Shown here: positions 24,336-36,600 of the stretch, in pieces
How positions within the stretch are numbered: position 1 is the first letter of the stretch
Layout of the letters: every line of letters starts with the position of its first letter
Origin: Streptomyces europaeiscabiei
GTDB taxonomy: Bacteria > Actinomycetota > Actinomycetes > Streptomycetales > Streptomycetaceae
NCBI RefSeq assembly: GCF_036346855.1
Contig: NZ_CP107841.1
Location: forward strand, 8,002,001-8,066,000
Length of the DNA: 64,000 nt
Reading direction: 5' to 3'
Made by a program: the position numbers and the translations under genes
The notes under the pieces: model-generated
Told to the model about the DNA's origin: nothing
Databases searched by the model: none
Seen by the model: the letters and a program-made list of their open reading frames with translations, nothing else

Positions 24336-24638
24336 ATGCCTGGACGATCTTCGCTTGCCGCTACCGCTTCCTCGGGCGCCGTATCCGCCGCCTTCCTGAC
24401 CGTGAAGGACGCCGCCGACTATCTCGGCCTCTCACCCCACACGCTCTACGTCTGGCGCCACCGTCGTCAGGGACCCCCGAGCTTCCGTATGGGACCCCGC
24501 GGTCGCGTCATGTACCGGCTCGAAGGGCTCGACGCGTGGGTCCGCGAACAGGAACAGGCCGACTCCCGCTCTAACCCGGCTCTCAATCCGCTCAACACCC
24601 CTCTGCAGGAGCGGTCGATCCGCTTCCGCGGCGCCTGA
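24336..24638 (+). CDS. xis: Excisionase-like helix-turn-helix protein, second copy
   Basis: A 100-residue protein; ATG preceded by GAGAG. The winged helix spans about residues 20-72: LTVKDAADYLGLSPHTLYVW, RMGPRGRVMYRLEGLDAWV. The C-terminal tail is unstructured. It sits 53 bases before the integrase gene and should supply excision directionality. It differs from the Xis at 19269 outside the helix-turn-helix pattern. Confidence 0.82.
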   Translation: MPGRSSLAATASSGAVSAAFLTVKDAADYLGLSPHTLYVWRHRRQGPPSFRMGPRGRVMYRLEGLDAWVREQEQADSRSNPALNPLNTPLQERSIRFRGA

Positions 24639-24691
24639 AACCCCAAGCGCCGTAGAGCGTTGCCTCCATCCCCATCACCAAGGAGTTCCAC

Positions 24692-25939
24692 CTGGCCGGC
24701 TACATAGAAGACCGATGGCTGAAGAAGCGCCCGAACCCGAAAACCGGCAAGCGCGACCGCACCGCCATGTACGGCAAGTGCACCCGCTATCGCGTCAAGG
24801 GCATCCCCGGCGTGAAGGACCGGTCCTTCGACGCCCTCCAGGACGCCAAGACCTGGCTCGCCCAGGCTCAGACCGACGCCCGCCGAGGCGAGTTCGTCGA
24901 TCCCCGCGATGGGGCCATCTCCCTCAAGGACTACATCGCGACCCACTGGTGGCCCACCCAGAGCGGTGACCCGTCCACGATCGAGAGGATCGAGCAGAGG
25001 GTACGCCGGCACATCGTCCCCCACCTCGGGGCTCAGACGCTCAACGCCATCGGCACGGAAGTCCTGCGCCACTGGAAGAAGCGGCTGGAGAAGGACCTCG
25101 GCCCGACCTCGATCCGTCTGGTCTGGGCGACGCTCTCCAGTGTCCTCCAGGCGGCCGTCGAGGACCGTCGCCTCGGACGCAACCCGTGCCGCTCCAGCAC
25201 GGTCGGCCCACCGGCCGCCACCCCCGGCAGGGTCGAGGCGTGGCCGCCCGAACGGGTGCTCGCGGTACGGGCGGCCATGCCGGACCGCTACCGGCTCCTC
25301 CTCGTGATCGGAGCAGGTCTTGGGCTCCGCCAAGGGGAGGCGCTCGGGCTCTCAGCGGATGACGTCGACTTCGAGAAGGAAGTCGTCCACGTCCGGCGGC
25401 AGGTCAAGATGGTGCGGACAAAGCTGTGTTTCGCGCTTCCCAAGGGGCGCAAGGTCAGGGACGTGCCGTTGCCGCCCAGCGTGGCCCGGGCCATCCGGCA
25501 GCACACGGAGCAGTTCGCGCCGGTGCCGGTCACGCTGCCCTGGGACGACCCGACTCCTGCCGAGACGCCGGTGGAAGCCAAACACCGGCGGCCGAGGACC
25601 TACAGCCTCCTGGTGACGGGACGCGAGCGTAAGGCCATCAACCGGAACTACTTCAACTCCTACGTGTGGAAGCCCGCTCTGGCTGCGGCGGGCGTGATCG
25701 CTCCGCTGGAGGAGGGCAGCGCCGACGGCGCTCGCGTGTGGGAGCCGTCCCGGGAGCACGGCTTCCACGCCCTGCGCCACTTCTTCGCCTCCGAGGAACT
25801 GGAGGCTGGCGAATCGGTCGTCTCCCTGGCACGCTGGCTGGGGCACTCCGATCCCGGGTTCACGCTGCGGAAGTACTCCCACTTCCTGCCCCGCGCCGGC
25901 GCACGGGGCACCGCCGCCATCGACGCGATCTTCGCGTAG
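24692..25939 (+). CDS. int: Tyrosine-recombinase integrase, second copy (CTG start)
   Basis: A 415-residue protein if translation begins at CTG 24692. That start has AAGGAG six bases upstream and adds AGYIEDRWLKKRPNPKTG, the usual N terminus of this family; the first ATG (24767) would remove 25 residues and lacks a ribosome site. Catalytic residues are complete: Arg in GLGLRQGEALGL, His-x-x-Arg in FHALRHFF, His in RWLGHSD and Tyr in LRKYSHF. It belongs to a different integrase subfamily than the one at 19466. Downstream, AGTCCCAGAG occurs twice (25995-26015), resembling arm-type integrase sites, followed by a terminator. Confidence 0.88.
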   Translation: MAGYIEDRWLKKRPNPKTGKRDRTAMYGKCTRYRVKGIPGVKDRSFDALQDAKTWLAQAQTDARRGEFVDPRDGAISLKDYIATHWWPTQSGDPSTIERIEQRVRRHIVPHLGAQTLNAIGTEVLRHWKKRLEKDLGPTSIRLVWATLSSVLQAAVEDRRLGRNPCRSSTVGPPAATPGRVEAWPPERVLAVRAAMPDRYRLLLVIGAGLGLRQGEALGLSADDVDFEKEVVHVRRQVKMVRTKLCFALPKGRKVRDVPLPPSVARAIRQHTEQFAPVPVTLPWDDPTPAETPVEAKHRRPRTYSLLVTGRERKAINRNYFNSYVWKPALAAAGVIAPLEEGSADGARVWEPSREHGFHALRHFFASEELEAGESVVSLARWLGHSDPGFTLRKYSHFLPRAGARGTAAIDAIFA

Positions 25940-26019
25940 CTGCGGCCGGTCGGCAGAGCCTGTGGAGCTTGGCCCGTAGCCCACCGCGGGCCCAAAGTCC
26001 CAGAGAAGTCCCAGAGATG

Positions 26020-26074
26020 CCGCCGCACCCCTCCCTGACCCGCTAAGCAGCAGGTCAGACGGGGTGCGGCGGCA
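26020..26074. terminator. Bidirectional terminator between integrase and MurA-like gene
   Basis: GCCGCCGCACCCC pairs with GGGGTGCGGCGGC around a loop of about 29 bases between two convergent genes. Confidence 0.75.
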
Positions 26075-26082
26075 TCCGCACA

Positions 26083-27612
26083 TCAAATGTCCCGGAAGAT
26101 CTCGATCTGTGCCCCCACCGTGTTCAGGCGCTCCGCGAGGTCCTCGTAGCCGCGGTTGATGACGTAGACGTTGCGGAGGACGGACGTGCCGTCGGCGGCC
26201 ATCATTGCCAGGAGGACGACGACGGCGGGGCGCAGGGCGGGCGGGCACATCATCTCGGCGGCGCGCCAGCGGGTGGGGCCCTCGACCAGGACGCGGTGGG
26301 GGTCCAGCAACTGGAGGCGTCCGCCGAGGCGGTTGAGGTCGGTCAGGTAGATCGCGCGGTTGTCGTAGACCCAGTCGTGGATGAGGGTCTGGCCCTGCGC
26401 GGCGGCGGCGATGGCCGCGAAGAACGGGACGTTGTCGATGTTGAGGCCGGGGAACGGCATGGGGTGGATCTTGTCGATCGGTGCCTGGAGCTTCGAGGGG
26501 TGGACGGTGAGGTCCACCAGGCGCGTACGGCCGTTGTCGGCGAAGTACTCCGGTGAGCGGTCGTGGTCGAGGCCCATCTCCTCCAGGACCGCCAGCTCGA
26601 TCTCCAGGAACTCGATCGGCACCCGGCGCACGGTCAGTTCGGACTCGGTGACGACCGCGGCGGCCAGCAGGCTCATCGCCTCGACCGGGTCCTCGGAGGG
26701 CGAGTAGTCGACGTCCACGTCGAGGTGCGGCACGCCGTGCACGGTGAGCGTGGTGGTGCCGATGCCCTCCACCCGTACACCGAGTGCCTCCAGGAAGAAG
26801 CAGAGGTCCTGGACCATGTAGTTGGAGGAGGCGTTGCGGATGACGGTGACGCCGTCGTGGCGGGCGGCGGCGAGCAGTGCGTTCTCGGTCACCGTGTCGC
26901 CGCGCTCGGTCAGCACGATCGGCCGGCCGGGGGTGACGGACCGGTCCACCTCGGCGTGGTAGAGCCCCTCGGTGGCCGTGATGTCGAGGCCGAACCGGCG
27001 CAGCGCGATCATGTGCGGTTCGATGGTCCGTGTCCCGAGGTCGCAGCCGCCCGCGTACGGCAGCTTGAAGTGGTCCATGCGGTGCAGCAGCGGGCCGAGG
27101 AACATGATGATCGAGCGGGTGCGGCGGGCCGCCTCCGCGTCGATCGCGTCGAGGTTCAGTTCGGCCGGCGGCACGATCTCCAGGTCGACACCGCCGTTGA
27201 TCCACCGGGTGCGTACGCCGATGGAGCCGAGCACCTCCAGAAGGCGGTACACCTCCTCGATGCGGGCCACCCGGCGCAGTACTGTGCGCCCCTTGTTCAA
27301 CAAGGTGGCGCACAGCAGCGCGACACAGGCGTTCTTGCTGGTCTTCACGTCGATCGAGCCGGACAGTCGACGCCCGCCGACCACCCGCAGATGCATCGGA
27401 CCCGCGTATCCCAGCGAGACGATCTCACTGTCCAGGGCTTCACCGATTCGGGCGATCATCTCAAGGCTGATGTTTTGATTACCGCGCTCGATTCGATTGA
27501 CCGCGCTCTGACTCGTGCCGAGCGCCTCCGCCAACTGGGACTGTGTCCAGCCGCGGTGCTGCCTTGCGTCACGGATGAGCTTGCCGATGCGTTCGAGGTA
27601 GTCGTCTGCCAT
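26083..27612 (-). CDS. XRE helix-turn-helix fused to UDP-GlcNAc 1-carboxyvinyltransferase (MurA-like)
   Basis: A 509-residue protein. Residues 1-68 are an XRE helix-turn-helix (WTQSQLAEALGTSQSAVNRIE); residues about 75-505 are an EPSP-synthase-fold MurA-like enzyme with KTSKNACVALLCA and the catalytic-cysteine loop GGCDLGTRTIEPH. MurA transfers enolpyruvyl from PEP to UDP-GlcNAc, the first step of peptidoglycan synthesis. The fusion is known in streptomycetes as a second MurA-type protein (SCO5998 position by synteny), possibly regulating genes in response to its ligand. Immediately left of it end the integrated elements, so this gene marks the start of conserved chromosome. Confidence 0.88.
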   Translation of the reverse strand: MADDYLERIGKLIRDARQHRGWTQSQLAEALGTSQSAVNRIERGNQNISLEMIARIGEALDSEIVSLGYAGPMHLRVVGGRRLSGSIDVKTSKNACVALLCATLLNKGRTVLRRVARIEEVYRLLEVLGSIGVRTRWINGGVDLEIVPPAELNLDAIDAEAARRTRSIIMFLGPLLHRMDHFKLPYAGGCDLGTRTIEPHMIALRRFGLDITATEGLYHAEVDRSVTPGRPIVLTERGDTVTENALLAAARHDGVTVIRNASSNYMVQDLCFFLEALGVRVEGIGTTTLTVHGVPHLDVDVDYSPSEDPVEAMSLLAAAVVTESELTVRRVPIEFLEIELAVLEEMGLDHDRSPEYFADNGRTRLVDLTVHPSKLQAPIDKIHPMPFPGLNIDNVPFFAAIAAAAQGQTLIHDWVYDNRAIYLTDLNRLGGRLQLLDPHRVLVEGPTRWRAAEMMCPPALRPAVVVLLAMMAADGTSVLRNVYVINRGYEDLAERLNTVGAQIEIFRDI

Positions 27613-27751
27613 GGGGTCGAGGTTATCTCAGATATGAGATGGCACCTCTGGGGGGGTCCGTTGGGGTTGTGACGAGGGCCCGTTCAGGTGACGGGGCGTC
27701 AGCCGTGCGGGAGGACGCCGCCGTCGGCGGTGATCGGGCCGCCGGTGAGGC

Positions 27752-27949
27752 TCAGTGGCGCCTGGCCTTGCGTGTGCGGCGCCAGCCGAAGGGGCCGGGC
27801 AGGTCCATCGAGGTCGTACGGCGTCCCGTGCTGCTGTGGGTGTGCCGGGGGCCGTTGCGGCCACCGGTGGTGATGGACCAGGAACGCTTGTTGATGTTCA
27901 GTCGCACACCCGGCAGGATGCGGAAACTCTTGCGGAACGTGAGCGGCAT
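27752..27949 (-). CDS. DUF4236 family protein
   Basis: A 65-residue protein with perfect AGGAGG before ATG. MPLTFRKSFRILPGVRLNIN and the NKRSWSITTGG segment match the small DUF4236 domain, a short beta-rich unit of unknown role often seen alone or fused to membrane helices. The C-terminal half is Arg-rich and diverges. No operon partner is evident. Confidence 0.8.
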   Translation of the reverse strand: MPLTFRKSFRILPGVRLNINKRSWSITTGGRNGPRHTHSSTGRRTTSMDLPGPFGWRRTRKARRH

Positions 27950-28138
27950 GTGTGCCTCCTTCCCGATGCACACCGGGTACCCCTCCCGGCCGTTCGCATC
28001 CCTGTCACTTGTGGGCAACTGCGAGTTCGGTGAGGGGTGTTGGCGGTGAGTCGGGGCTGGGGGTCGGTCCGGGGCCGGGAGATTCCGGCGGTGGCGGTGG
28101 CGGTGACGGTGGCGGCGGCGGGGTGCAAGGGGCAAGGT

Positions 28139-28323
28139 CGGCCGGGTGGCCGGGTGGCCGGGTGGCCGGGTGGCCGGGTGGCCGGGTGGCCGGGTGGCCG
28201 GGTGGCCGGGGGTGGTCGGGTGGCCGGGTGGCCGGGGGTGGCCGGGGGTGGCCGGGGGTGGTCGGGTGGCCGGGGGTGGTCGGGTGGCCGGGTGGCCGGG
28301 TGGCCGGGTGGACGGGGGTGGTC
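28139..28323. repeat. GGTGGCCGG minisatellite
   Basis: About twenty imperfect copies of the 9-base unit GGTGGCCGG, with occasional GGGGTGGCCGG variants. Long open frames across it on both strands (Pro/His/Arg or Gly/Trp repeats) are a by-product of the repeat. It occupies the gap 27950-28587, where no gene is supported. Confidence 0.85.
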
Positions 28324-28429
28324 GGGCTCCTGCCTGGATCGCGGGAGGCTCCGCCCGGGTCGCCGGAGGCTTCCGCGGATCGGGGAGGCTCTCGCCTGGG
28401 TCGGGGGAGCCCCGCCCGGCGCGGTCACC

Positions 28430-28547
28430 TGCCGCCCGTGCGGGTCACGCCCTGCCCGGACTGCTAGGTGCCGCCCATGTGGGTCACGCCCTGCCCGGAC
28501 TGCTAGGTGCCGCCCATGTGGGGCACACCCCGCCCCGGACTGCTCGG
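28430..28547. repeat. Three tandem copies of a 39-base unit
   Basis: Each copy begins TGCCGCCC and ends GGACTGCTAGG; copies start at 28430, 28469 and 28508, the third being diverged. The unit contains the stop TAG in one frame, so it is probably not coding. It lies just downstream of the VOC gene. Confidence 0.8.
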
Positions 28548-28587
28548 TGCCGCCCGGATCCGTCCCGCCGGCTCCCGCCTGTTCGCG

Positions 28588-29310
28588 TCAGCGTGGCGGC
28601 AGTACGCAGAACTCGTGGCCGTCCGGGTCGGCCATCACCACCCAGTCGACCTCGCCCTGGCCGATGTCGATCCGCGTCGCGCCGAGGGAAAGGAGACGGT
28701 CGACCTCTGCCTGCTGATCGCCGTCGGAGGGCGGGGCGAGGTCGAAGTGCAGCCGGTACTTCCCGGCCTTCGGGGCCAGTGGCGGGCCGCCCCATGTGAT
28801 CTTCGGACCGCCGTGCGGCGAGCGGATCGCGGTCTCCTCGTCCTGGTCCCAGACCAGCGGCCAGCCCAGCGCCCGGCTCCAGAAGTACCCGACCTCCTGC
28901 GAGCCGTCGCTCGCGAGCGCTCCGATGAATCCGCAGTCCGCGAGGAAGTTGTTGCCCGGCTCGATCACGCAGAACTCGTTGCCCTCGGGGTCGGCGAGAA
29001 CGACATGCTCCTCGTCCGGGAGCTGGCCGATGTCGATGTGCCGGCCGCCTAGTTCGAGAACCCTCGCCACGACCCTCCGCTGGTCGTCGAGGGACTCGCT
29101 GGTCAGGTCGAAGTGCATCTGGTTCGCGACGGTCTTCTTCTCCTGGCTCGGCAGGAAACGGAGCCGGAACCCGGTGTCGTCGTTCGGTGCGAGCGCGATG
29201 CCGTCGTAGGGGTCGTCGACCGTCTCCCAGTCCAGGACGCCGGCCCAGAAGCGCGCGAGACCGACGGGGTCGTTCGCGTCGAAGGAGAGCGCGTGGAGGT
29301 GAGAAGTCAT
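28588..29310 (-). CDS. Two-domain VOC (glyoxalase/bleomycin-resistance fold) protein
   Basis: A 240-residue protein made of two VOC domains: residues about 5-120 (LDWETVDDPYDG, HIDIGQ, ADPEGNEFCVIEP) and 125-238 (LGWPLVWDQDEE, RIDIGQG, ADPDGHEFCVLPP). The repeated DPEGNEFC/DPDGHEFC ends are typical for this superfamily of metal-dependent enzymes and small-molecule-binding proteins. Substrate is not predictable. The start was chosen at the ATG with GGAGAT eight bases upstream. It is transcribed away from the aconitase promoter region. Confidence 0.85.
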   Translation of the reverse strand: MTSHLHALSFDANDPVGLARFWAGVLDWETVDDPYDGIALAPNDDTGFRLRFLPSQEKKTVANQMHFDLTSESLDDQRRVVARVLELGGRHIDIGQLPDEEHVVLADPEGNEFCVIEPGNNFLADCGFIGALASDGSQEVGYFWSRALGWPLVWDQDEETAIRSPHGGPKITWGGPPLAPKAGKYRLHFDLAPPSDGDQQAEVDRLLSLGATRIDIGQGEVDWVVMADPDGHEFCVLPPR

Positions 29311-29579
29311 GCCCGGGGATCTCCGATCCGCTGACTCACGGCCGCGGAGGGGTTCATCCATCCGCGGACAGGGCCGGTCCGGCCGCGGACGGGGCTCGTC
29401 CCCCTGCCCATGAGGGCCACAATGCTAGGAAGCCCGGGAACCTCCGTGCAACGCAAATAAATCGGTGCAACGCAGAGAGAACAGCCCCGGCGCCGTGCCC
29501 GGTCGCCCGGCGATCGCCCGGAGATTGGCGCACGCCACATCGGGCCGGGCATGACCAGCCCGCGCCCATGTACTACTGT

Positions 29580-29597
29580 TATCTCGACATCGAGATA
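29580..29597. promoter_or_regulatory. Palindrome TATCTCGACATCGAGATA, candidate TamR-type operator
   Basis: Eight-base arms TATCTCGA/TCGAGATA around CA, 130 bases before the aconitase start. In S. coelicolor the MarR-family regulator TamR is known to control the aconitase gene together with tam and other citrate-cycle genes; assigning this palindrome to TamR is inference from position and palindromic form. Confidence 0.5.
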
Positions 29598-29639
29598 TCT
29601 GCCGAGGCGCACTGCGGCCGCCCACCCCGGTAAGGGGTA

Positions 29640-32445
<2,806 letters not shown>

Positions 32446-32464
32446 GCGATCCGGTACGGCAGTC

Positions 32465-32497
32465 GGGCCGCACTCCCCGCTTCGGGGGGTGCGGCCC
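32465..32497. terminator. Terminator between aconitase and LuxR-type regulator genes
   Basis: GGGCCGCACTCCCCG pairs with CGGGGGGTGCGGCCC around a TTC-type loop, ending both convergent genes. Confidence 0.85.
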
Positions 32498-32515
32498 CTC
32501 GCGTGTGCACTCCCC

Positions 32516-33589
32516 CTACACCCAGCCCCGCTGCGCGGCCCGCACCCCCAGCTGGAACCGGCTCGCCGCGCCCAGCCGGTCCTGCAGCTCGCTCACCCGT
32601 CGCCGCAGGGTCCTGAGACTCACTCCCAGATGCCGGGCCACCGCCTCGTCCTTCATCCCCGCCGCCAGCAGCCGCGTCAACGTCCGCTCCCCCTCGGAGA
32701 GTTCGCCCTCACCGGCGCCCTGGCCGAGCGGTGTCGCCTGCTGCCAGGCCAGCTCGAAGAGCTGCTGCAGGGCCTCGGTCACCGCCGAGTGCCGGACGAC
32801 CGCCGCGCAGTAGCCGCCCGCGTCGGACGAGGTCAGCGGCAGCATCGCCCGACGTCCGTCGACCAACAGCAACTTGACCGGCACCGAGGGCAACACCCGT
32901 GCCCGCTCGCCGAGTTCGACCATCTTCCAGGCATGGAAGAGGACGTCCGGATCCTCCAGGGCGGTCGCCGCGTAGACCGTGCGGTACACGATGCCGCGGC
33001 TGAGCAGATCGGACTGGAGGTCCAACTGTGGGGTACGGGGGGCGAGATAGGGAGGTGTGTCGAAGACGCACACCTCGTGCTCGGCGTGCGCGTACAGCTC
33101 TTCCAGGCGCGCCGCGTTGGCGCCCTCGCCGGAGACGACCTCGACCAGCCGCGACGGCTCCTCGCGCAGCAGCCCGGCCTCGTGCGCGGTGGCCATCTCC
33201 TCGGCGGTGGCGGCCAGCAGCTCGGACTCGGTCTCGCGCCGCCGGATCAGCGCGCGGATCGCCACGCGCGGGTCGACCGCGCGTAACCCGCCCATGGAGT
33301 CCGGCGGTTGCAGCAGACCCAGCGCGAGCAACCGGTTGCAGGAGTCGCGGACCCGGGCCGGCGCGGCGCCGGTCAGCAGCGCCCAGCCGGCCGCGCCGGC
33401 GTCGGGCTGGTGCAGGATCGACTGGTACACCAGCTCGTCGAAGGCGGAGACCCCCACCGCGGACCAGGGGCTCGCGGCGGGGGTCGGTCCTGCGGTGTCG
33501 TGCGCCGTGCCATGTGCTGTCTCGTGCGTTGCGACATGTGCCGTGTCGTGTGCTGCGACATGTGCCGTGTCGTGTGCCGTGTTCACCAT
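32516..33589 (-). CDS. LuxR-type helix-turn-helix regulator with TrmB-like N-terminal part
   Basis: A 357-residue protein. Residues about 48-115 resemble a TrmB/winged helix (DELVYQSILHQPDAGAAGWALL), the middle a phospholipase-D-like sensor region with CVFDTPPYLAP, and residues about 295-355 a LuxR helix-turn-helix (RTLTRLLAAGMKDEAVARHLG, SLRTLRRRVSELQDRLGA). Homologues in Streptomyces are stand-alone regulators. The first 35 residues are His/Thr/Ala repeats encoded by a 24-base minisatellite (33495-33582). Start could be ATG 33589 or the next-codon GTG. It lies 72 bases from the end of the large subtilase gene and may be regulated with it. Confidence 0.82.
   Translation of the reverse strand: MVNTAHDTAHVAAHDTAHVATHETAHGTAHDTAGPTPAASPWSAVGVSAFDELVYQSILHQPDAGAAGWALLTGAAPARVRDSCNRLLALGLLQPPDSMGGLRAVDPRVAIRALIRRRETESELLAATAEEMATAHEAGLLREEPSRLVEVVSGEGANAARLEELYAHAEHEVCVFDTPPYLAPRTPQLDLQSDLLSRGIVYRTVYAATALEDPDVLFHAWKMVELGERARVLPSVPVKLLLVDGRRAMLPLTSSDAGGYCAAVVRHSAVTEALQQLFELAWQQATPLGQGAGEGELSEGERTLTRLLAAGMKDEAVARHLGVSLRTLRRRVSELQDRLGAASRFQLGVRAAQRGWV
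33495..33582. repeat. 24-base coding minisatellite at the N terminus of the LuxR-type regulator
   Basis: Copies of TGCTGCGACATGTGCCGTG followed by TCGTG repeat in frame, giving AHDTAHVA-type octapeptides. Gain or loss of a unit would keep the frame. Confidence 0.8.
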
Positions 33590-33661
33590 GTCCCGGCACG
33601 GTAGACGAACTCTGTTAAGGCTGGGCAACAGGTGCCGGGCGGCGCCTGCTTCGGGTCGCGC

Positions 33662-36600
33662 CTACTTCAGGCCGAACGCCCGCAGCACGGTCTGGTCGAT
33701 CCCGTTGCCGTCACGGTCGGCGGCCCGCACCCGCAGCGACACCGACTCGGCGCCCTTCGGCGGCTCGAACCGTGCCTTGCCGCTCTTGACCTTCACCTCC
33801 TGCCAGGACGTGCCGTCGTCGTAGGAGACCCAGGCCTCCAAGCTGCTCGCCTTCACACCGCCCAGCTGGTTCGCGAGCGGCAGGTCTACCTTCAGCTCCC
33901 GGCCGCTCTTGGCCCGGTTGAGGAGGTCGAGGCCCTTCGGCGCGATGCCGACGGTGAGCAGCGGCAGCGCCGTCCCGGTGTCGGTGTGCGCCGAGGCGAA
34001 GGTCCACTCGGTGTGCGTGCTCGTCGAGTACGTGGCCCAGGCCGCCCGGCGCCGCACGTCCAGCTCGAAGCGGTACGAGGCCTTCTCCGCCGCCACGTCG
34101 AAGGTGCCGTACCCGCCGAGCGTCGAGTCGCCAACCAGCTTTCCGTCCGCGTAGAGCCTGCCCTTCGCGGTGGTGTCGGTACCGTCGACGTATCCGTAGT
34201 GACCCGGCGTGGAGTCGCTCAACTCCGCCACGGAGAAGGTGAGCCGGTCGCCGGTGCGTTCGGAGAGACCGTACTCCTCGCTGGTTCCTGGACGGACGAC
34301 CTGGCGCAGCCAGTTCTCGGTGGGTTCCGTGGCCGCCTCCCCGAAGGTCCGCAGCGGGCTCCACTGGCCCCTGAACGTGTTCCAGTTCGGATAGACGACG
34401 TGCCAGGTGCGGGTGTCGGGGTCGACGTAGTAGTACTCGTCGCGGTCCGTGCCCAGCCGCATGTACATGCTGTTCTCGATACCGAAGAGCTGCCAGGGGC
34501 GGTAGGTGTACAGGGCGTCCGCGCCGATCTCGCCGTCCGTGGCCCCGTGGTAACGGGCCTTCCGCTTCACCGTGTTGGAGCTGTCCATGCGGTACGTCTG
34601 GTCCGCGGAGATGGCGCCGCTCTGCGCGGCGAGCAGGTTGTAGACGTACGGACTGTCCGGCGTGCCGCTCAGCTTCAGTGTGACCTTCTCGCCGGTCCGC
34701 AGCAGACCGGTGAGCGCGGCACCCTCCTCGCCGGTGGCGATCATCAGCGGGACATTGGTGGCGCGGTCCACGGCCTCGATCCAGAAGCCGGGCGTCCTGC
34801 GGTACGCGATGAGGTAACCCGCACCGGCCTCGGTCGCGTTGTCCAGAGCGTTCTGTGCCCGTTCGGTGGGGCCGAGCGCGACCACCGCCACCTTGCCCTT
34901 GACGTCGAGCCCCGCGAAGTCGTCCTTGGTTCCGCCGCCCGCGTCCACCGCCCGGACCTTGTGGTCACCGCTGATCCGCAGCGGGAAGTCCTCGTACGTC
35001 TGGGAGTAGTAGAGCGAGGACAGCGGGGTCTTCCGCGGGCTGGTGACGCTCGCCGTCAACTCCTTGGCGTACAGACGGAACTTGGCGGAGAACTCCAGGG
35101 TGCCCTCGGTGACCTGCTCGGTCGGCGTCACATAGAGGTGGTCGGTCCAGAAGCCCTGGCTGTAGGTGAGCCCCCAGGCGTTGCCCGGCCCCTCGCGGTG
35201 CACGTTGGTGCTGAAGCCCTGGAACTCGGAGTCCTCCTTCGTCTCCGGCTTGATCTCCACCGCCTTGCGGGCGTCGAGGACGACCTCGGTGTCCTTGCCC
35301 ACCTTGATCTCGGGGTTGGCGACGACCGAGGTGCCGACGGCCAGACCACCCGCGTCCCGGTCCGGGATCCAGGTGGAGACCGAGTAGGTGCCGGCCGGAA
35401 CCTGCCAGGTCCAGCCGGTGCCGAGGAAGCCGTACTCGTCGGGGACGGCGCCGTTCAGCTCCATGAGCGTGTAGATCGACCCGCCGGTGGGCGGCCTGCC
35501 GTCACGGCCCAGGAGCGAGACCTTGAGGTCGTACGTCTTCGGGGCCTTCTCGAAGCCGACACCCGTGGTGACGTGGACACCGTCGGCGGTCGCTGTGATG
35601 TGGCCCGCGTACCTGCCCTCGCTCGCCGGCGCGGGGTCGACGCCGACCGGGACCGTGGCGGTGCCCCGCGCGGGCACGGTCAGCGTGCCGGCGCCCACGG
35701 TGAGGTCGGCGAGCGAGGAGGCGATCTTCAACTCCACCGCTTTGTCGGTGGTGTTGGTGTACGTGATGTCCTTGGTGGTGACCCCGGTGTCGCCGTCCTC
35801 GAACTTGCCGAAGCTCAGCGTCGGGGTCGCGAAGATGTTCTGCCCGACGGCCCGTACGGCGTCGACCCGCCCGTCGCCCTGCTCGAACACGGAGTCGTCG
35901 GTGTTCGTCCTCGCCGTGCTGGCCAGGGCTTCCTTGATCTGCCGGCCGGTCCAGTTGGGATGTGCCTGCGCGACCAGTGCCGCGGCGCCCGCGACATGCG
36001 GGGTCGCCATCGACGTACCGTTCGCCGTCGTGTAGTCGTCGTCGACCGGCGTACCCATGGTGGTGCCGGCGGCCCGGGCCGCCGTGATGCCCACGCCCGG
36101 CGCGGTGATCTCCGGCTTGACCGCGAAGTCACCGGGGCGCGGGCCGCGGCCGGAGAACGACGCCAGCCGGTCCGACTTGTCGACCGCGCCCACGGTGAGC
36201 GCCGAGTCGGCGATGCCCGGGGTGCCCACGGTCTGCTCGCCAGGACCCGCGTTGCCCGACGCGATGACGAAGAGGGTGCCGGTGGAGGCGGAGAGCTCGT
36301 CGACGGTCTCACTGAGCACGTCGGAGGGGCCCGTCGCCGTACCGCCCAGCGACATCGAGACGATCGGCGCGCCGGAGTTCGCCGCCCACTCCATGCCCGC
36401 GATGATCCACGAGGACTGGCCCTTGCCCGCATTGTTCAGCACCTTGCCGACCAGCAGCTCCGCGCCGGGCGCCACACCCTTGCGCCTGCCGTCCGAGGCC
36501 GCGCCGGAGCCGGCGATCGTGGACGCCACATGGGTGCCGTGTCCGTGACCGTCCTGCACCGCCTGGTCCGGGACGAAGGTCCGCGACTCGGCGATCCTGC

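Noticed and set aside
25950-26019. Second tRNA-Arg copy closing the right-hand element
   Set aside because: GGCAGAGCC...GCTTGGCCC looks vaguely similar, but there is no anticodon loop or T-arm.
28037-28717. Open frames of Gly/Trp/Arg repeats across the 9-base minisatellite
   Set aside because: The coding potential is produced by the repeat on both strands; no start site or conserved domain.
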